64,000 nt of DNA from Sulfitobacter undariae. Lineage in GTDB: Bacteria > Pseudomonadota > Alphaproteobacteria > Rhodobacterales > Rhodobacteraceae. Each line of letters begins with the position of its first letter. Within the stretch, counting starts at the first letter, position 1. Below the pieces are notes generated by a model. It did no database searches and had not been told where the DNA came from. It saw nothing but the letters and a program-made list of their open reading frames with translations. The position numbers were made by a program, and so were the translations under genes. Of the stretch, positions 36,318-46,408 are shown piece by piece. Location: contig NZ_JACIEI010000015.1 of NCBI RefSeq assembly GCF_014196805.1, positions 1 through 64,000 of the forward strand. Reading direction: 5' to 3'.

Positions 36318-37814
36318 ATGGCCAAGCCTAAAAAGACCCCGCGCCCAAAGGCGGAAACGCCCCGTGGTTTTCGCGATTATTTCGGCACCGAGGTGACCCA
36401 GCGCGCCGAGATGCTGGCAAAGATTGCAGGGGTTTATCATCGTTATGGTTTTGACGCGCTCGAAAGCGCTGGCGTTGAGAAGGTTGAAGCGCTGGGTAAG
36501 TTCCTGCCTGACGTGGACCGCCCCAATGAAGGCGTGTTTGCATGGCAAGAGGACGCTGAGGCAGAGAAGCCCGGTGACTGGCTGGCACTGCGCTATGATC
36601 TGACGGCGCCGTTGGCCCGTGTGTATGCGCAGCACCGCAATGAATTGCCGACGCCGTACCGCCGCTATGCGATGGGGCCTGTTTGGCGCAATGAAAAGCC
36701 CGGCCCTGGTCGCTTTCGCCAGTTTTATCAATGTGATGCTGATACGGTTGGTGCGGGTTCCGTTGTTGCCGACGCCGAGATTTGTGCGATGTTGTCGGAT
36801 TGCCTTGAGGAAGTCGGGATCGAGCGCGGTGATTACATCGTGCGCGTGAACAACCGCAAAGTGTTGAACGGTGTGCTGGAGGTTGCTGGCCTGTCGGGAG
36901 ATGACAAAGAGAACGCGCGCGGGATCGTGCTGCGTGCTATTGATAAACTGGACCGCCTTGGCGTGGACGGTGTGCGGGCGCTGCTAGGGGCAGGGCGCAA
37001 AGACGATAGCGGCGATTTCACCGACGGTGCGGGGCTGGATGATGCGGCGGCTGATGTTGTCATGGGCTTTATGGATGCCAAGCGCGACGATGGCGCGGCG
37101 ACCTGTGCGCGGTTGCGTGAATTGGTCGGCGATAGTGTTGTTGGCCTTGAAGGTGTGGCCGAGTTGGAAACCATTGCCGAATTGTTAAGCGCTGGCGGCT
37201 ACGGACCGGATCGGATCGAAATTGATCCCTCCGTTGTGCGTGGCCTTGGCTACTATACTGGCCCTGTCTACGAAGCCGAACTCACTTTTGAAATCAAAGA
37301 CGAAAAAGGCCGCCCACGCAACTTTGGTTCGGTTGCGGGCGGTGGGCGATATGACGATCTGGTCAAACGCTTTACCGGACAAGAAGTCCCTGCAACGGGC
37401 GTTTCAATCGGTGTCGACCGTCTGCTGGCTGCCCTACACGCCAAGGGGCGGATGGACACGCAAGCCGAAGGCCCTGTTGTTGTCACAGTGATGGATAAGG
37501 CGCGCATGGCCGATTATCAGGCGATGGTGGCTGAACTGCGTCAGGCGGGTATTCGTGCGGAAGTATACTTGGGAAATCCCAAGAACTTTGGCAACCAATT
37601 GAAATACGCCGATAAACGCGGCAGCCCTGTGGCCATCATTGAAGGCGATGAAGAGCATCAAAATGGCATGATACAAATCAAGGATTTGGTGCTGGGTGCG
37701 AAAATCGCAGAAAATGCGACACTGGAAGAATGGCGCGACAGGCCCAGCCAATACGAAGTGCCGCGTGCCGATCTGGTGACACGTGTCCGCGAAATACTGG
37801 AGCTGTACCGCTGA
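36318..37814 (+). CDS. hisS: Histidine-tRNA ligase
   Basis: 498 residues. Class II motifs: [11 protein letters not shown] (N-terminal), [16 protein letters not shown] (motif 2 region), [23 protein letters not shown], histidine-A motif [17 protein letters not shown] (about 305-320) and [14 protein letters not shown], then the anticodon-binding domain ([18 protein letters not shown]). Its stop overlaps the hisZ start by 1 nt (TGATG), giving an unusual hisS-hisZ-hisG arrangement in which the aaRS and its paralogue are adjacent. Confidence 0.95.
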   Translation: MAKPKKTPRPKAETPRGFRDYFGTEVTQRAEMLAKIAGVYHRYGFDALESAGVEKVEALGKFLPDVDRPNEGVFAWQEDAEAEKPGDWLALRYDLTAPLARVYAQHRNELPTPYRRYAMGPVWRNEKPGPGRFRQFYQCDADTVGAGSVVADAEICAMLSDCLEEVGIERGDYIVRVNNRKVLNGVLEVAGLSGDDKENARGIVLRAIDKLDRLGVDGVRALLGAGRKDDSGDFTDGAGLDDAAADVVMGFMDAKRDDGAATCARLRELVGDSVVGLEGVAELETIAELLSAGGYGPDRIEIDPSVVRGLGYYTGPVYEAELTFEIKDEKGRPRNFGSVAGGGRYDDLVKRFTGQEVPATGVSIGVDRLLAALHAKGRMDTQAEGPVVVTVMDKARMADYQAMVAELRQAGIRAEVYLGNPKNFGNQLKYADKRGSPVAIIEGDEEHQNGMIQIKDLVLGAKIAENATLEEWRDRPSQYEVPRADLVTRVREILELYR

Positions 37815-38893
37815 TGCCCACACGCGCCCAAACAAACGCCAAGGCGTCCGTTCTGCGGGCTGAATTTGAACGCCAAGGGGCACAGTCTGTTGAGCCGCCC
37901 ATCTTGCAACCCGCAGAAACGTTGCTGGACCTCTACGGCGAGGACATTCGCGCACGCGCCTATGTGACCTCGGATTCGTTGCTGGGCGAACAGATGCTGC
38001 GCCCTGACTTCACAGTGCCTGTGGTGCAGATGCATATGGCACATGGCGCTGACCCTGCGCGTTATACCTATGCAGGTGAGGTGTTTCGCCGTCAGGAACG
38101 CGACCCCAGCCGCGCCAGCGAATATGTGCAGGTGGGGTATGAGGTGTTTGAACGCGACAATCCCGCCGATAGTGACGCCGAAGTTTTCGCCTTGATTGCA
38201 GCCTCTCTGGGGGATTTGCCAGTGCGGGCTGTGACTGGGGACATCGGCGTGCTGATGGCCGTTGTGCACGGGTTGAACACCACGCAAATTCGCAAAGATG
38301 CTTTGATGCGCCACATTTGGCGGCCCCGCCGTTTCCGCGCCTTGTTGGAGCAATACGCAGGCCGCAAGCCTGTGTCAGCGGTACGCAAAGCTTTGCTGGC
38401 AGGGGAATACACCAGTGATGCGCCTTTTGTGGGGGCGCGCCGCCAGCATGAGATTGACGCGAGGATCGAAGCGCTAAGGGTGGATGCGGCGGCGCCTCCT
38501 GTTTCTGAAAAGGAACTTGATCTGGTTGGGGCATTGTTGAAAGTCTCGGCACCGATGCCGGATGCCTTGGCACAATTGCATGACCTTTCAGTTGATTTGC
38601 CTGCCATTGTCCCCGCTGTGGCACGCGTTGCCGAACGCAAGGAAGCGCTAAAAAAACGCGGTATCGATGTGAACAGTTTGATGTTTGACGCCAACTATGG
38701 CCGGACCTCGATGGAGTATTACGACGGGTTTGTGTTTGGTTTTCGCGCAACAACGCGGCCAGACCTGCCGCCATTGGCGACAGGCGGGCGGTATGATGCG
38801 TTGACGCGCCGTTTGGGCGGCGGGCACGAAATTCCGGCAGTGGGCGGCGTGATGCGTCCGGGCCTCATGTTGGAACTGGAGGAAGATCAATGA
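37814..38893 (+). CDS. hisZ: ATP phosphoribosyltransferase regulatory subunit
   Basis: 359 residues from the ATG at 37814. HisZ is a histidyl-tRNA synthetase paralogue lacking the anticodon domain: RPDFTVPVVQMHMAHG and YTYAGEVFRRQERDPSRASEY match the synthetase motifs 2 area, but the histidine-A motif is altered to FDANYGRTSMEYYDGFVFGFR. HisZ activates the short HisG and confers histidine feedback. It overlaps hisS by 1 nt and hisG by 4 bp. Confidence 0.95.
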   Translation: MPTRAQTNAKASVLRAEFERQGAQSVEPPILQPAETLLDLYGEDIRARAYVTSDSLLGEQMLRPDFTVPVVQMHMAHGADPARYTYAGEVFRRQERDPSRASEYVQVGYEVFERDNPADSDAEVFALIAASLGDLPVRAVTGDIGVLMAVVHGLNTTQIRKDALMRHIWRPRRFRALLEQYAGRKPVSAVRKALLAGEYTSDAPFVGARRQHEIDARIEALRVDAAAPPVSEKELDLVGALLKVSAPMPDALAQLHDLSVDLPAIVPAVARVAERKEALKKRGIDVNSLMFDANYGRTSMEYYDGFVFGFRATTRPDLPPLATGGRYDALTRRLGGGHEIPAVGGVMRPGLMLELEEDQ

Positions 38894-39579
38894 CGATCAA
38901 GCTTGGGGTGCCGTCCAAAGGGCGGCTGATGGAAAAGACGTTTGAATGGTTTTCTGCCCGTGGCATCCAGCTGGCGCGCGCGGGGTCTGAGCGTGAATAT
39001 GCAGGCGTCGTTGAGGGAATTGACGGTGTGTCATTGGTGCTGTTGTCAGCGGGTGAAATTCCCCGAGAACTGGCGGCAGGGCGCATTCATTTTGGCGTAA
39101 CCGGTACTGATCTGGTGCATGAAAAGCTGCCCCTTTGGGAGCAATCGGTGATTTCGGTCGCTGAGCTGGGCTTTGGCCACGCTGACCTCATCTTGGCGGT
39201 GCCGCATGTCTGGACGGATGTCGATACGTTACATGATCTGGATGCTGTTGCGGCTGCATTCCGCAAGGTCCATGGCCGCCGTTTGCGGATCGCGACAAAA
39301 TATCACCGTCTTGTGCGCGAATTTCTGCGCGGGGCAGGGGTGGCGGATTACGCGCTGGTAGACAGCCAAGGTGCTACCGAGGGCACCGTGGCCAATGAAA
39401 CTGCCGAGATGATCGCTGATATCACCTCAACAGGCGAGACATTGCGCGCCAACCACCTGAAAATTCTGGGTGATGGTATGATCCTGCGCAGTCAGGCGAC
39501 CCTGTGGAAATCGCGTACCGCTGCTGTGGATGCCGCCGAGCGGCAAACGCTGGATGCTTTGCTGGCGCGGTTGGGCTGA
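38890..39579 (+). CDS. hisG: ATP phosphoribosyltransferase, short form
   Basis: 229 residues, the short form that depends on HisZ. Landmarks: LGVPSKGRLMEKTFEWF, AGRIHFGVTGTDLVHE, RIATKYHRLVREFL, and the PRPP-binding loop VDSQGATEGTVANETAEMIADI. It catalyses the first step of histidine synthesis from ATP and PRPP. The start overlaps the hisZ stop (ATGA). Its stop touches the stop of the convergent DUF1489 gene. Confidence 0.96.
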   Translation: MTIKLGVPSKGRLMEKTFEWFSARGIQLARAGSEREYAGVVEGIDGVSLVLLSAGEIPRELAAGRIHFGVTGTDLVHEKLPLWEQSVISVAELGFGHADLILAVPHVWTDVDTLHDLDAVAAAFRKVHGRRLRIATKYHRLVREFLRGAGVADYALVDSQGATEGTVANETAEMIADITSTGETLRANHLKILGDGMILRSQATLWKSRTAAVDAAERQTLDALLARLG

Positions 39580-40014
39580 TTACAAAACGCCGATGTCGGC
39601 CAAGGCGCGGCTTAGCTCAACGGGCAGGGCGTCTTCTTGGGCGCGGCCCTTGGGAAGGTCGGCAGGGGCGTCTTCGGGTGTGAGATAGCGCCAGCCTTGG
39701 AAGGGGCGTTTCAGCGCGCAGACAGTGGGCACAACTTCGGGGGCGAGCACAATCCCGCAGCGGCGCACACCATCTTCGCCGAATTTCTCATCCAGTCGCA
39801 AAATACGCTGGCGCGCGCAAATTTCGCCTTTGATGACCCAATAGATCGAACCGCCATTCAAAAGCTCGTCAACCCGTTTTGGCCACATGCGGGTCTGGTG
39901 GTAATACTGCCCATCAGGCACCAGTTTGGCGCGCTGCGATTGCCATTCGGTCAATTGCTCTACGCTTTCTGTGCCAACAGACAGCTTGATCAGATGCACG
40001 GTTTTTTTGTTCAC
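39580..40014 (-). CDS. DUF1489 family protein
   Basis: About 144 residues starting at GTG 40014 (MNKKTVHLIKLSVGTES by family resemblance); an ATG at 40029 and a GTG at 40038 in the same frame are alternatives. Conserved stretches HQTRMWPKRVDELL, GSIYWVIKGEICARQRIL and CALKRPFQGWRYL mark DUF1489, an alphaproteobacterial family of unknown function. Stops of this gene and hisG are adjacent without any gap. Confidence 0.85.
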   Translation of the reverse strand: MNKKTVHLIKLSVGTESVEQLTEWQSQRAKLVPDGQYYHQTRMWPKRVDELLNGGSIYWVIKGEICARQRILRLDEKFGEDGVRRCGIVLAPEVVPTVCALKRPFQGWRYLTPEDAPADLPKGRAQEDALPVELSRALADIGVL

Positions 40015-40215
40015 AGGGTTACCCACCATTTTATCCACAGACTCAGTGCCGATGATAGAAGACCTACCGCCTGAACCACATCATAGAGTAGGTCAATGGG
40101 GCTGGAGGTCAATTTATAGTAGGGGAGGTCGAAAAAAATACCAGATTCAATGGTGGTGTTTTTGACGCCTCGCGTTATGTTCCGGCTTCGCACTAACCTG
40201 AACCAAGGAATCGCC

Positions 40216-42504
40216 ATGACCCGCTTTGCAGCCCCAATCGCCGAACAGATCTGGGATATGAAATACCGTTTTAAAGCAGCTGATGGCACGCCACATGACG
40301 TAACAGTTGAAGACACATGGCGCCGTATTGCGCGTGATCTGGCGCAGGTAGAAGACGATAAAGATGGCTGGGAAGAGACTTTCTTTGAGGCGTTGGAAGA
40401 TTTCAAATACCTACCCGCAGGTCGCATCACCGCTGGGGCGGGCACTGCCCGCCGCGTGACGCTGTTTAACTGCTTTGTTATGGGCACCGTGCCTGACAGC
40501 ATGAGCGGCATTTTCGACATGCTGAGAGAAGCAGCCCTGACCATGCAGCAGGGTGGCGGGATTGGCTATGATTTCTCAACCATTCGTCCCAAAGGCGCGG
40601 ATGTGCTGGGCGTTTCGGCGGATGCCTCTGGCCCGTTGTCGTTTATGGATGTCTGGGACGCGATGTGCCGCACAATCATGTCTGCGGGATCACGCCGCGG
40701 CGCGATGATGGCAACGATGCGCTGCGATCACCCAGATGTAGAAGATTTTATCACGGCAAAATCCGATGCCGCCCGTCTGCGGATGTTCAACATGTCGGTG
40801 CTGATCACTGACCCTTTCATGGATGCAGTCAAGGCGAATGGGTCTTGGGATCTGAAGTTTGACGGCAAGACCTATAAAACCGTTCAAGCGCAGGACCTGT
40901 GGAACGCAATCATGCAGGCGACATATGCCTTTGCCGAACCCGGTGTGATTTTTATCGACCGCATTAACGAAGCGAACAACCTGAACTATTGCGAGACCAT
41001 CGCCGCCACGAACCCCTGCGGTGAACAGCCATTGCCGCCCTATGGCGCCTGCCTTCTCGGCTCTATCAACCTTGCCCGTCTGGTCAGTACCCCGTTTGAA
41101 GAGGCAGCCGCACTGAACATCGAAGCGCTGAACGAGTTGGTGGCCACTTCTGTACGGATGATGGATAACGTCGTTGACGTATCCCAATTTCCGCTGGAAG
41201 CGCAGCAGTTGGAAGCGAAAAATAAACGCCGTATTGGTTTGGGTGTGACTGGTTTGGCCGATGCCCTCTTGATGTTAGGCTTGCGTTATGGCTCGGACGA
41301 GGCAGCGCGTCAGACCGAGGATTGGTTGCACGCGATTGCCCGCGCCGCCTATCTGGCATCGGTGGACTTGGCGAAGGAAAAGGGTGCATTCCCGCTGTTT
41401 GATGTGGAAGAGTATCTGGCTTCTGGCACAATGCGCGCAATGGACGAGGACGTACGCGAAGCCATCCGCACGCATGGCATCCGTAATGCGCTGCTGACCT
41501 CTATCGCGCCGACTGGCACAATCAGCCTCTATGCCGGAAACGTGTCGTCAGGCATCGAGCCTGTGTTCGCCTATGCTTATACCCGCAAGGTTTTGCAAAA
41601 GGACGGCAGCCGGACAGAAGAGGAAGTGGTTGATTACGCTGTGCAAATGTGGCGTGATCTGAAAGGTGATACACCACTGCCCGATTACTTTGTGAATGCC
41701 CAGACTTTGGCACCGCTGGAACATGTGAAAATGCAGGCAGCCGCCCAAAAATGGGTCGACAGCAGTATCTCCAAAACCATCAACTGCCCAGAAGACATCT
41801 CTTTTGACACGTTCAAAGAAGTTTATATGGAAGCATGGGACACTGGCTGTAAGGGCTGCACAACTTACCGTCCGAACGATGTGACAGGCTCTGTTCTATC
41901 TGTTTCTGAGGACAAGAAAGAAGCACCGGAAGTTGTGAGCCATCACGGCGAAGAGCCGCAATCGCCACATGGTGACGTGATCTATATGACCGAGCCGCTG
42001 GACCGCCCAGAGGAGTTGGAGGGCGCAACCTACAAGATCAAATGGCCCGATAGCGAGCACGCGCTTTATATCACGATCAACGATCTGGTTGTCGGCGGTC
42101 ACCGTCGTCCGTTCGAGGTGTTCATCAACTCCAAAAACATGGAGCATTTTGCATGGACAGTTGCCCTCACACGGATGATCTCGGCGGTATTCCGGCGCGG
42201 TGGTGATGTGTCATTTGTCGTAGAGGAATTGAAAGCCGTCTTCGACCCCCGCGGTGGCGCATGGATGGGCGGTAAATATATCCCCTCAATCCTTGCGGCC
42301 ATTGGTGGCGTGATCGAGCAACATTTGATCACTACCGGCTTTATCGAGGGTGTAGGTATGGGATTGAAATCCGACCCGCAAGCCAAGGTTGTGGGGATAG
42401 ATAAGCCACGTGGTAAAGCTTGCTCGAGCTGTGGTCAGTTTGATTTGCGAATGGTTGAAGGCTGCATGACCTGCGGTAGCTGCGGGCATAGCAAGTGTGG
42501 GTGA
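40216..42504 (+). CDS. nrdJ: Vitamin B12-dependent (class II) ribonucleoside-diphosphate reductase
   Basis: 762 residues from the ATG at 40216; an earlier start at 40150 is not supported. RNR landmarks: FNCFVMGTVPDSMSG (substrate cysteine), TMQQGGGIGYDFSTIRPKG, SAGSRRGAMMATM, NPCGEQPLPPYGACLLGSINLARLV (catalytic Cys and Glu) and TGTISLYAGNVSSGIEP. The C-terminus ends in a Cys-rich tail (CSSCGQFDLRMVEGCMTCG, then CGHSKCG) that resembles the redox or zinc tail of the short class II enzymes of Rhodobacterales. No cobalamin riboswitch was seen upstream. A strong terminator follows. Confidence 0.93.
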   Translation: MTRFAAPIAEQIWDMKYRFKAADGTPHDVTVEDTWRRIARDLAQVEDDKDGWEETFFEALEDFKYLPAGRITAGAGTARRVTLFNCFVMGTVPDSMSGIFDMLREAALTMQQGGGIGYDFSTIRPKGADVLGVSADASGPLSFMDVWDAMCRTIMSAGSRRGAMMATMRCDHPDVEDFITAKSDAARLRMFNMSVLITDPFMDAVKANGSWDLKFDGKTYKTVQAQDLWNAIMQATYAFAEPGVIFIDRINEANNLNYCETIAATNPCGEQPLPPYGACLLGSINLARLVSTPFEEAAALNIEALNELVATSVRMMDNVVDVSQFPLEAQQLEAKNKRRIGLGVTGLADALLMLGLRYGSDEAARQTEDWLHAIARAAYLASVDLAKEKGAFPLFDVEEYLASGTMRAMDEDVREAIRTHGIRNALLTSIAPTGTISLYAGNVSSGIEPVFAYAYTRKVLQKDGSRTEEEVVDYAVQMWRDLKGDTPLPDYFVNAQTLAPLEHVKMQAAAQKWVDSSISKTINCPEDISFDTFKEVYMEAWDTGCKGCTTYRPNDVTGSVLSVSEDKKEAPEVVSHHGEEPQSPHGDVIYMTEPLDRPEELEGATYKIKWPDSEHALYITINDLVVGGHRRPFEVFINSKNMEHFAWTVALTRMISAVFRRGGDVSFVVEELKAVFDPRGGAWMGGKYIPSILAAIGGVIEQHLITTGFIEGVGMGLKSDPQAKVVGIDKPRGKACSSCGQFDLRMVEGCMTCGSCGHSKCG

Positions 42505-42595
42505 TAGAATACTAGGTTCATGTCATTTTGTGTGGGACACACCATAACATGTCCACTACGTAGGGTTTTTTGTCCTCTCGACACAGACCAAATAG

Positions 42596-42630
42596 CCACT
42601 GACAACGAAAGTTGTCAGTGGTTTCTTTTT
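42596..42630 (+). terminator. Intrinsic terminator downstream of nrdJ
   Basis: CCACTGACAAC (42596-42606) and GTTGTCAGTGG (42611-42621) form an 11-bp perfect stem with a GAAA loop, followed by TTTCTTTTT. It lies about 90 bp past the nrdJ stop. Confidence 0.95.
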
Positions 42631-42741
42631 ATATCAATGACTTAATGAAGATTTTGGTTGTGCTGGTATAAAACTGTCCCCAGCAAGTAGGGGCCAGTGT
42701 GTGACGTTGACACGATTCAAAGTTCGTTCTCTATACGTTCC

Positions 42742-42757
42742 AAGGCTCCGGAGCCTT
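42742..42757. promoter_or_regulatory. 16-bp perfect palindrome upstream of the AAA-ATPase gene
   Basis: AAGGCTCCGGAGCCTT is self-complementary without a loop, about 84 bp before the GTG start at 42841. A loop-free palindrome in a promoter-sized gap fits a dimeric repressor site; it could also be a leftover terminator stem. The rest of 42631-42840 contains no gene. Confidence 0.4.
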
Positions 42758-42840
42758 TCATATCAATTACTCTGCCAGACCAAGGGTCCGGTGGTCGGCG
42801 CAAGCTCAAAGCCCGCGTCGAGATCTGAAAGGAATATACT

Positions 42841-43964
42841 GTGCTTAAAACAACTATCCCTTTTGCCGAAGTTCGCTTCTTTGATGAGACTCCCAGAAGG
42901 GTCGAACTGGAACAGCGATTCAGCAAGTTTTTGAATCAACTGCGCCATGCCAAAGATTCTATGGATCCTCAAAGTGGAAGCCGCATTGACACGGAGGATG
43001 GCTTTGAAGGCCTTCCATGTGCGCTGTCTCGCAAAGATAGGCTCAAAATCTCCAAACGTGCGGCTGTTTATCTGAATCGTGTGGAGGGGGCGACGGGGAT
43101 GCAGCACCTCAAGGATGACGATAGGAAGAGACTGAGTTCGCTCAGTGGTGGGGTCGTGGTGTCGCGGGTCCCAACTGAACATGATGCTGATGTACTGGCC
43201 TCCGTACTGCATGATGAAATGCCTTGGATGGCCCCTGCCACAGAACACATCTGGCACGCACTTCGGAAATCAGTCCGGGGTGATCAACCCGGATTTCAAT
43301 TTGCGCCTTTGTTGTTACTTGGCTCTCCTGGCATCGGAAAAAGTCATTGGGCGCGACGGCTGGGGGAGCTTTTGGAGGTGCCGACTACAGTAGTCGATGC
43401 GACAGGCGAGCCAGCCTCTTTTGCTCTCGTAGGGTCTCAAAGAGGCTGGAGCAACGCTGGACCTGGAAAGATCATTGAATCAATCGTAGCGGCCAAATGT
43501 GCCAATCCCATCATCGTAGTCGATGAAGTTGAGAAGGCAGGTGAAGTCTTGTCCAATAATGGATCTCGGTTCAGCTTAACTGATGCGCTGTTGCCCCTTC
43601 TTGAAAGGATGACGGCAAGCACGTGGCAGTGCCCTTACTATCGGATCAAGTGTGATATGTCTTGGGTTGGCTGGGTTTTGACAGCCAATACCTGGAAGGG
43701 TTGTCCGATGCGCTCTTGAGCCGCTGTCCTCCACTTGATCTACCGCCGATTTCGAGGGCACAGTTGGTCGCTTTTGCGCGCCGTCAGTGCCAATCGCGTG
43801 AGCTACCTGATGAGGCGGTGGATGCCATTGAAGAGATTATCTGGATGTCTCGAGGGGATATTGGTGGACCCAGTTTGCGCACAGTTAAAAGGATGATTGA
43901 CCGTGCCGAAATTACTGTCGGGAGACCTGTGCTTCACATCAGCAAAAGGACGCCCCTTTGCTGA
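42841..43964 (+). pseudogene. AAA-family ATPase (Lon ATPase-like), single-base frameshift
   Basis: From GTG 42841 (AAAGGA 8 nt upstream) the frame gives 292 residues: Walker A LLLLGSPGIGKSHWARR (about 157-173) and Walker B PIIVVDEVEKAGEV (about 222-235). It then runs out at 43719 after LTANTWKGCPMRS. Shifting at about 43692 (AATACCTGGAAGGG) restores LEGLSDALLSRCPPLDLPPISRAQL through 43964, exactly the sensor/arginine-finger region that should follow LTANT. A lost C in ACC(C)TGG explains it. Intact length would be about 374 residues with no protease domain. Probably inactive unless slippage or a sequencing error is involved. Confidence 0.85.
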
Positions 43965-44484
43965 TGTGATTTCAACAAATGATGATGTGTAAAACTCTAC
44001 TGCTTTCGGCCGATGTATGGCCGTTAACGGTAGTATCAACACGGCTCAAATATTGAGGTGGTAATTATGACATGTAGGGCGGAAACTGGACCTTAGCTGC
44101 ATCTGCGAAGGTTCTGTGCCAGAACTGCAAAGGTGGCCATTCAAGCCGTAGCAGGCCAAAGCCGCCATGCTGCGCTGCACGCCAAGGTCGGCTATGCGCA
44201 GATAGCGACCTTTGCAAAGTCACGCGAACGGCCCAGACTGGACCTTGGTGGCCTGAGCAGCTAGCGGCAGGAATGAGCCCACTTTGACCAATGCTGCGCG
44301 TTGCACGAATGTCCGTTACCGTCGGCTCTCCCAAAACCTTCAACAACCATTTGGGTTTTGAACTGAGTTTTTGGCGGCGTAAAACGAGGCTGCTTTGGAG
44401 TGTTTCAAAAAGGAGCGTTCTTGGCACAGGTGCTATAAATAACACCTGTAAGTCAGACAAGGACTCTTCCTTCACGTGCAACCC
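43965..44484. other. 520-bp interval without a credible gene
   Basis: One minus-strand frame of 138 residues covers most of it but has no recognisable domain and looks like translated non-coding DNA. Stretches such as GGCGGCAATGA-like and GTCGGCTATGCGCAGATAGCG resemble degenerate intergenic sequences I remember from many roseobacters. No RNA gene or promoter could be assigned. Confidence 0.5.
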
Positions 44485-45420
44485 TCAGCCTCTGTTGGGA
44501 GGGCGCTTATTGAATGACGCATCAGGCGTCCCCGTGAAACAACCAAGCACGTGTGGGTAGGTCGCGGTTACGACATATCCATAGACGCCGTTCTGCATCA
44601 TGCCGTTGCACTGATCCAAATCACCCGAGCCTGCGACAAATTCCCAGTCATCGATAAAGGTGCCGTCGTATCGGCCACCGGGCCCACCAGAACGCGTGCC
44701 CGTTTTCAATTGATAGCTCGTGGTTGCAGGACGGATCGCGCCATTGTCGTCGATGTAGCTTCCAAAGATCGGAAAACCGTCCGCCGCAAAGCCAATCACA
44801 GGCGAGGGCGTCTGCGGTTTCGTCTGCTCGAATAAGGCCAAAGGGTTACCATGGTAATGGTAGGTGCCATCAGGCTGGGTGTGGGCGTTATGCTCGTCCG
44901 TGCCGAAATTGCCGCCCGGCCCCATTGGATCGTATCGGTATGGTGTATCCATATCGCCGCAACCGATGCGGCCGTCGCGGACGCCAAAACACCCAGCTGC
45001 CATCAGATCCAGTTTCACGCCGTTCAAAAAAATGGCGTTGTCCGTCCGCAGACTCAGAGCCGTTGGCACACTGTTTGCACGCGGTTTTGCTGAGATCGTA
45101 TAATTTTGTTTTTGTTGGGAAAACGGGTTTGCAAATCTGCCCGTTGCATTGAAATCATGATTGGGAACGGCATTGGATGCAATCGAACAGGTATTTCCAT
45201 TCTTGGTGATGATTATAGTGGCGGTGTAGCGCAGTCTTTCTTGCACGTCCGTCCCGGTCGCGGTGTTTTTCCCAACATAATCGGCGCATGTCGCCGCGCG
45301 ATCCGTCAATATCGCATCGGTTATATCGTGCGCCGAAGCGCCGCTGGCGGAAACGGCCAATGCCATGAACCCAATGAGAACTGGCACCTTCTTAGGGCTT
45401 ATACGCGCTGGGTCGAACAT
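44485..45420 (-). CDS. Secreted YHYH domain protein
   Basis: 311 residues with a signal peptide (about 1-30, SASGASAHD). The YHYH domain (about 145-290) shows GGNFGTDEHNAHTQPDGTYH, YHYHG itself, SPVIGFAADGFPIFGSYIDDNGA and DWEFVAGSGDLDQCNG. The family is a probable extracellular or periplasmic protein of unknown enzymatic role; the His-rich YHYHG motif may bind metal. It stands alone on the minus strand, with a 308-bp gap on its 5' side that would contain its promoter. Confidence 0.88.
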   Translation of the reverse strand: MFDPARISPKKVPVLIGFMALAVSASGASAHDITDAILTDRAATCADYVGKNTATGTDVQERLRYTATIIITKNGNTCSIASNAVPNHDFNATGRFANPFSQQKQNYTISAKPRANSVPTALSLRTDNAIFLNGVKLDLMAAGCFGVRDGRIGCGDMDTPYRYDPMGPGGNFGTDEHNAHTQPDGTYHYHGNPLALFEQTKPQTPSPVIGFAADGFPIFGSYIDDNGAIRPATTSYQLKTGTRSGGPGGRYDGTFIDDWEFVAGSGDLDQCNGMMQNGVYGYVVTATYPHVLGCFTGTPDASFNKRPPNRG

Positions 45421-45729
45421 CGAGTAATTCCTCTTTGGTGTTAGCTGTGCCGCAGAAGTTCTGCCAGCACGTAAGTTGTTTGTATCAGCTATACGTTTAA
45501 AGTAAAAGTTCCGTCGATATCAGAGAATTAAATTCTGCTGAAACTGGAGGACAGTTCTCCATTTCCTTCCTAAAACGGCCGTTTGTTGAACGATTTCTCG
45601 AAAGCCGACATTCGCGCACCTGAGACGCACGGCGGTTTTGTCCGAACAGCAGACTTCTATGCAAAGAGCAGCGAACGGCAGCTCTCCGCCCGATGAGTCA
45701 GACAGCCATGTCCGCTTTGGGCGGCGATC
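45421..45729. other. 309-bp interval upstream of the YHYH gene with GC-rich motif AACGGCAGCT
   Basis: No gene is evident. AACGGCAGCT at 45674-45683 recurs at 49011 and 53837 in other gaps. The left half is AT-richer and may hold the YHYH promoter. The right half borders an IS30 fragment and could be debris of its insertion. Confidence 0.5.
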
Positions 45730-46308
45730 TCAACTGGTCGACGCAACACACTGTGCGAACTTCTCTGCTGGCGTCTGATACTGCAAGGTCTTGCGAAGCC
45801 GTTCGTTGAGTTGCCTTGCAATTATGCTGATTTTTGCTTGGGAATGGACTGATATATCCGTTCCGCGCGGCAAGTACAGCCTCAAAAGCCGGTTGGTGTT
45901 CTCGTTTGACCCACGCTGCCACGGTGACTGCGGGTCGCAGAAGTAGACAACAACGTCGGTCGCCAGTGTGAACCGTGGATGATCTGCGAGCTCTTTTCCA
46001 CGATCCCATGTCAGAGATTTGTAGAGCTCGCGCGGCAGTTTCTGAGCCGATTTGATCAGCGCAGTTATGACACTCTCGGTGTCCTTGTTGGCGACTTTTA
46101 CCAGCATGACATATCTGGAATGCCGTTCCACGAGGGTTGCGACATAGCTGTTTTTAGAGCCACCAATCAGGTCGCCTTCCCAGTGTCCTGGCACGGCGCG
46201 ATCGTCGACGGATGCAGGCCTTTCGCTGATAGATACGGCATTCTTAATCTGGCCATTTCCCTTGCGCTTCTGTGATCGCTCAGGCCGGTCGCAGGGTATT
46301 TTGCGCAA
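45730..46308 (-). pseudogene. IS30-family transposase, C-terminal catalytic part only
   Basis: About 192 residues. The DDE core is present: GHWEGDLIGG (first Asp), TWDRGKELADHPRF (second Asp) and CDPQSPWQRGSNENTNRLLRLYLP (Glu). The N-terminal DNA-binding half (about 150 residues in intact IS30) is missing; sequence before 46308 (FLRKIPCDRPE) does not continue the family further than a few codons. No terminal inverted repeats were found. A remnant of an old insertion. Confidence 0.88.
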
Positions 46309-46408
46309 AAACCACGCGCTGCATTGCCGCAGGTCCGCTTGGAGCCCACAGTGTTCAATGCTGCAATCAGCAGGAATGGCTGCTTAGCAGCTACTTAGGG
46401 AATTTCCT

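Noticed and set aside
40039-40215. Possible cobalamin riboswitch before nrdJ
   Set aside because: The 177-bp interval has no B12-box-like motif or extended structure that I can see, and the convergent DUF1489 gene start occupies its left side.
44065-44481. A 138-residue minus-strand frame in the gap before the YHYH gene
   Set aside because: No recognisable domain, no ribosome-binding site and composition like translated intergenic repeat DNA.
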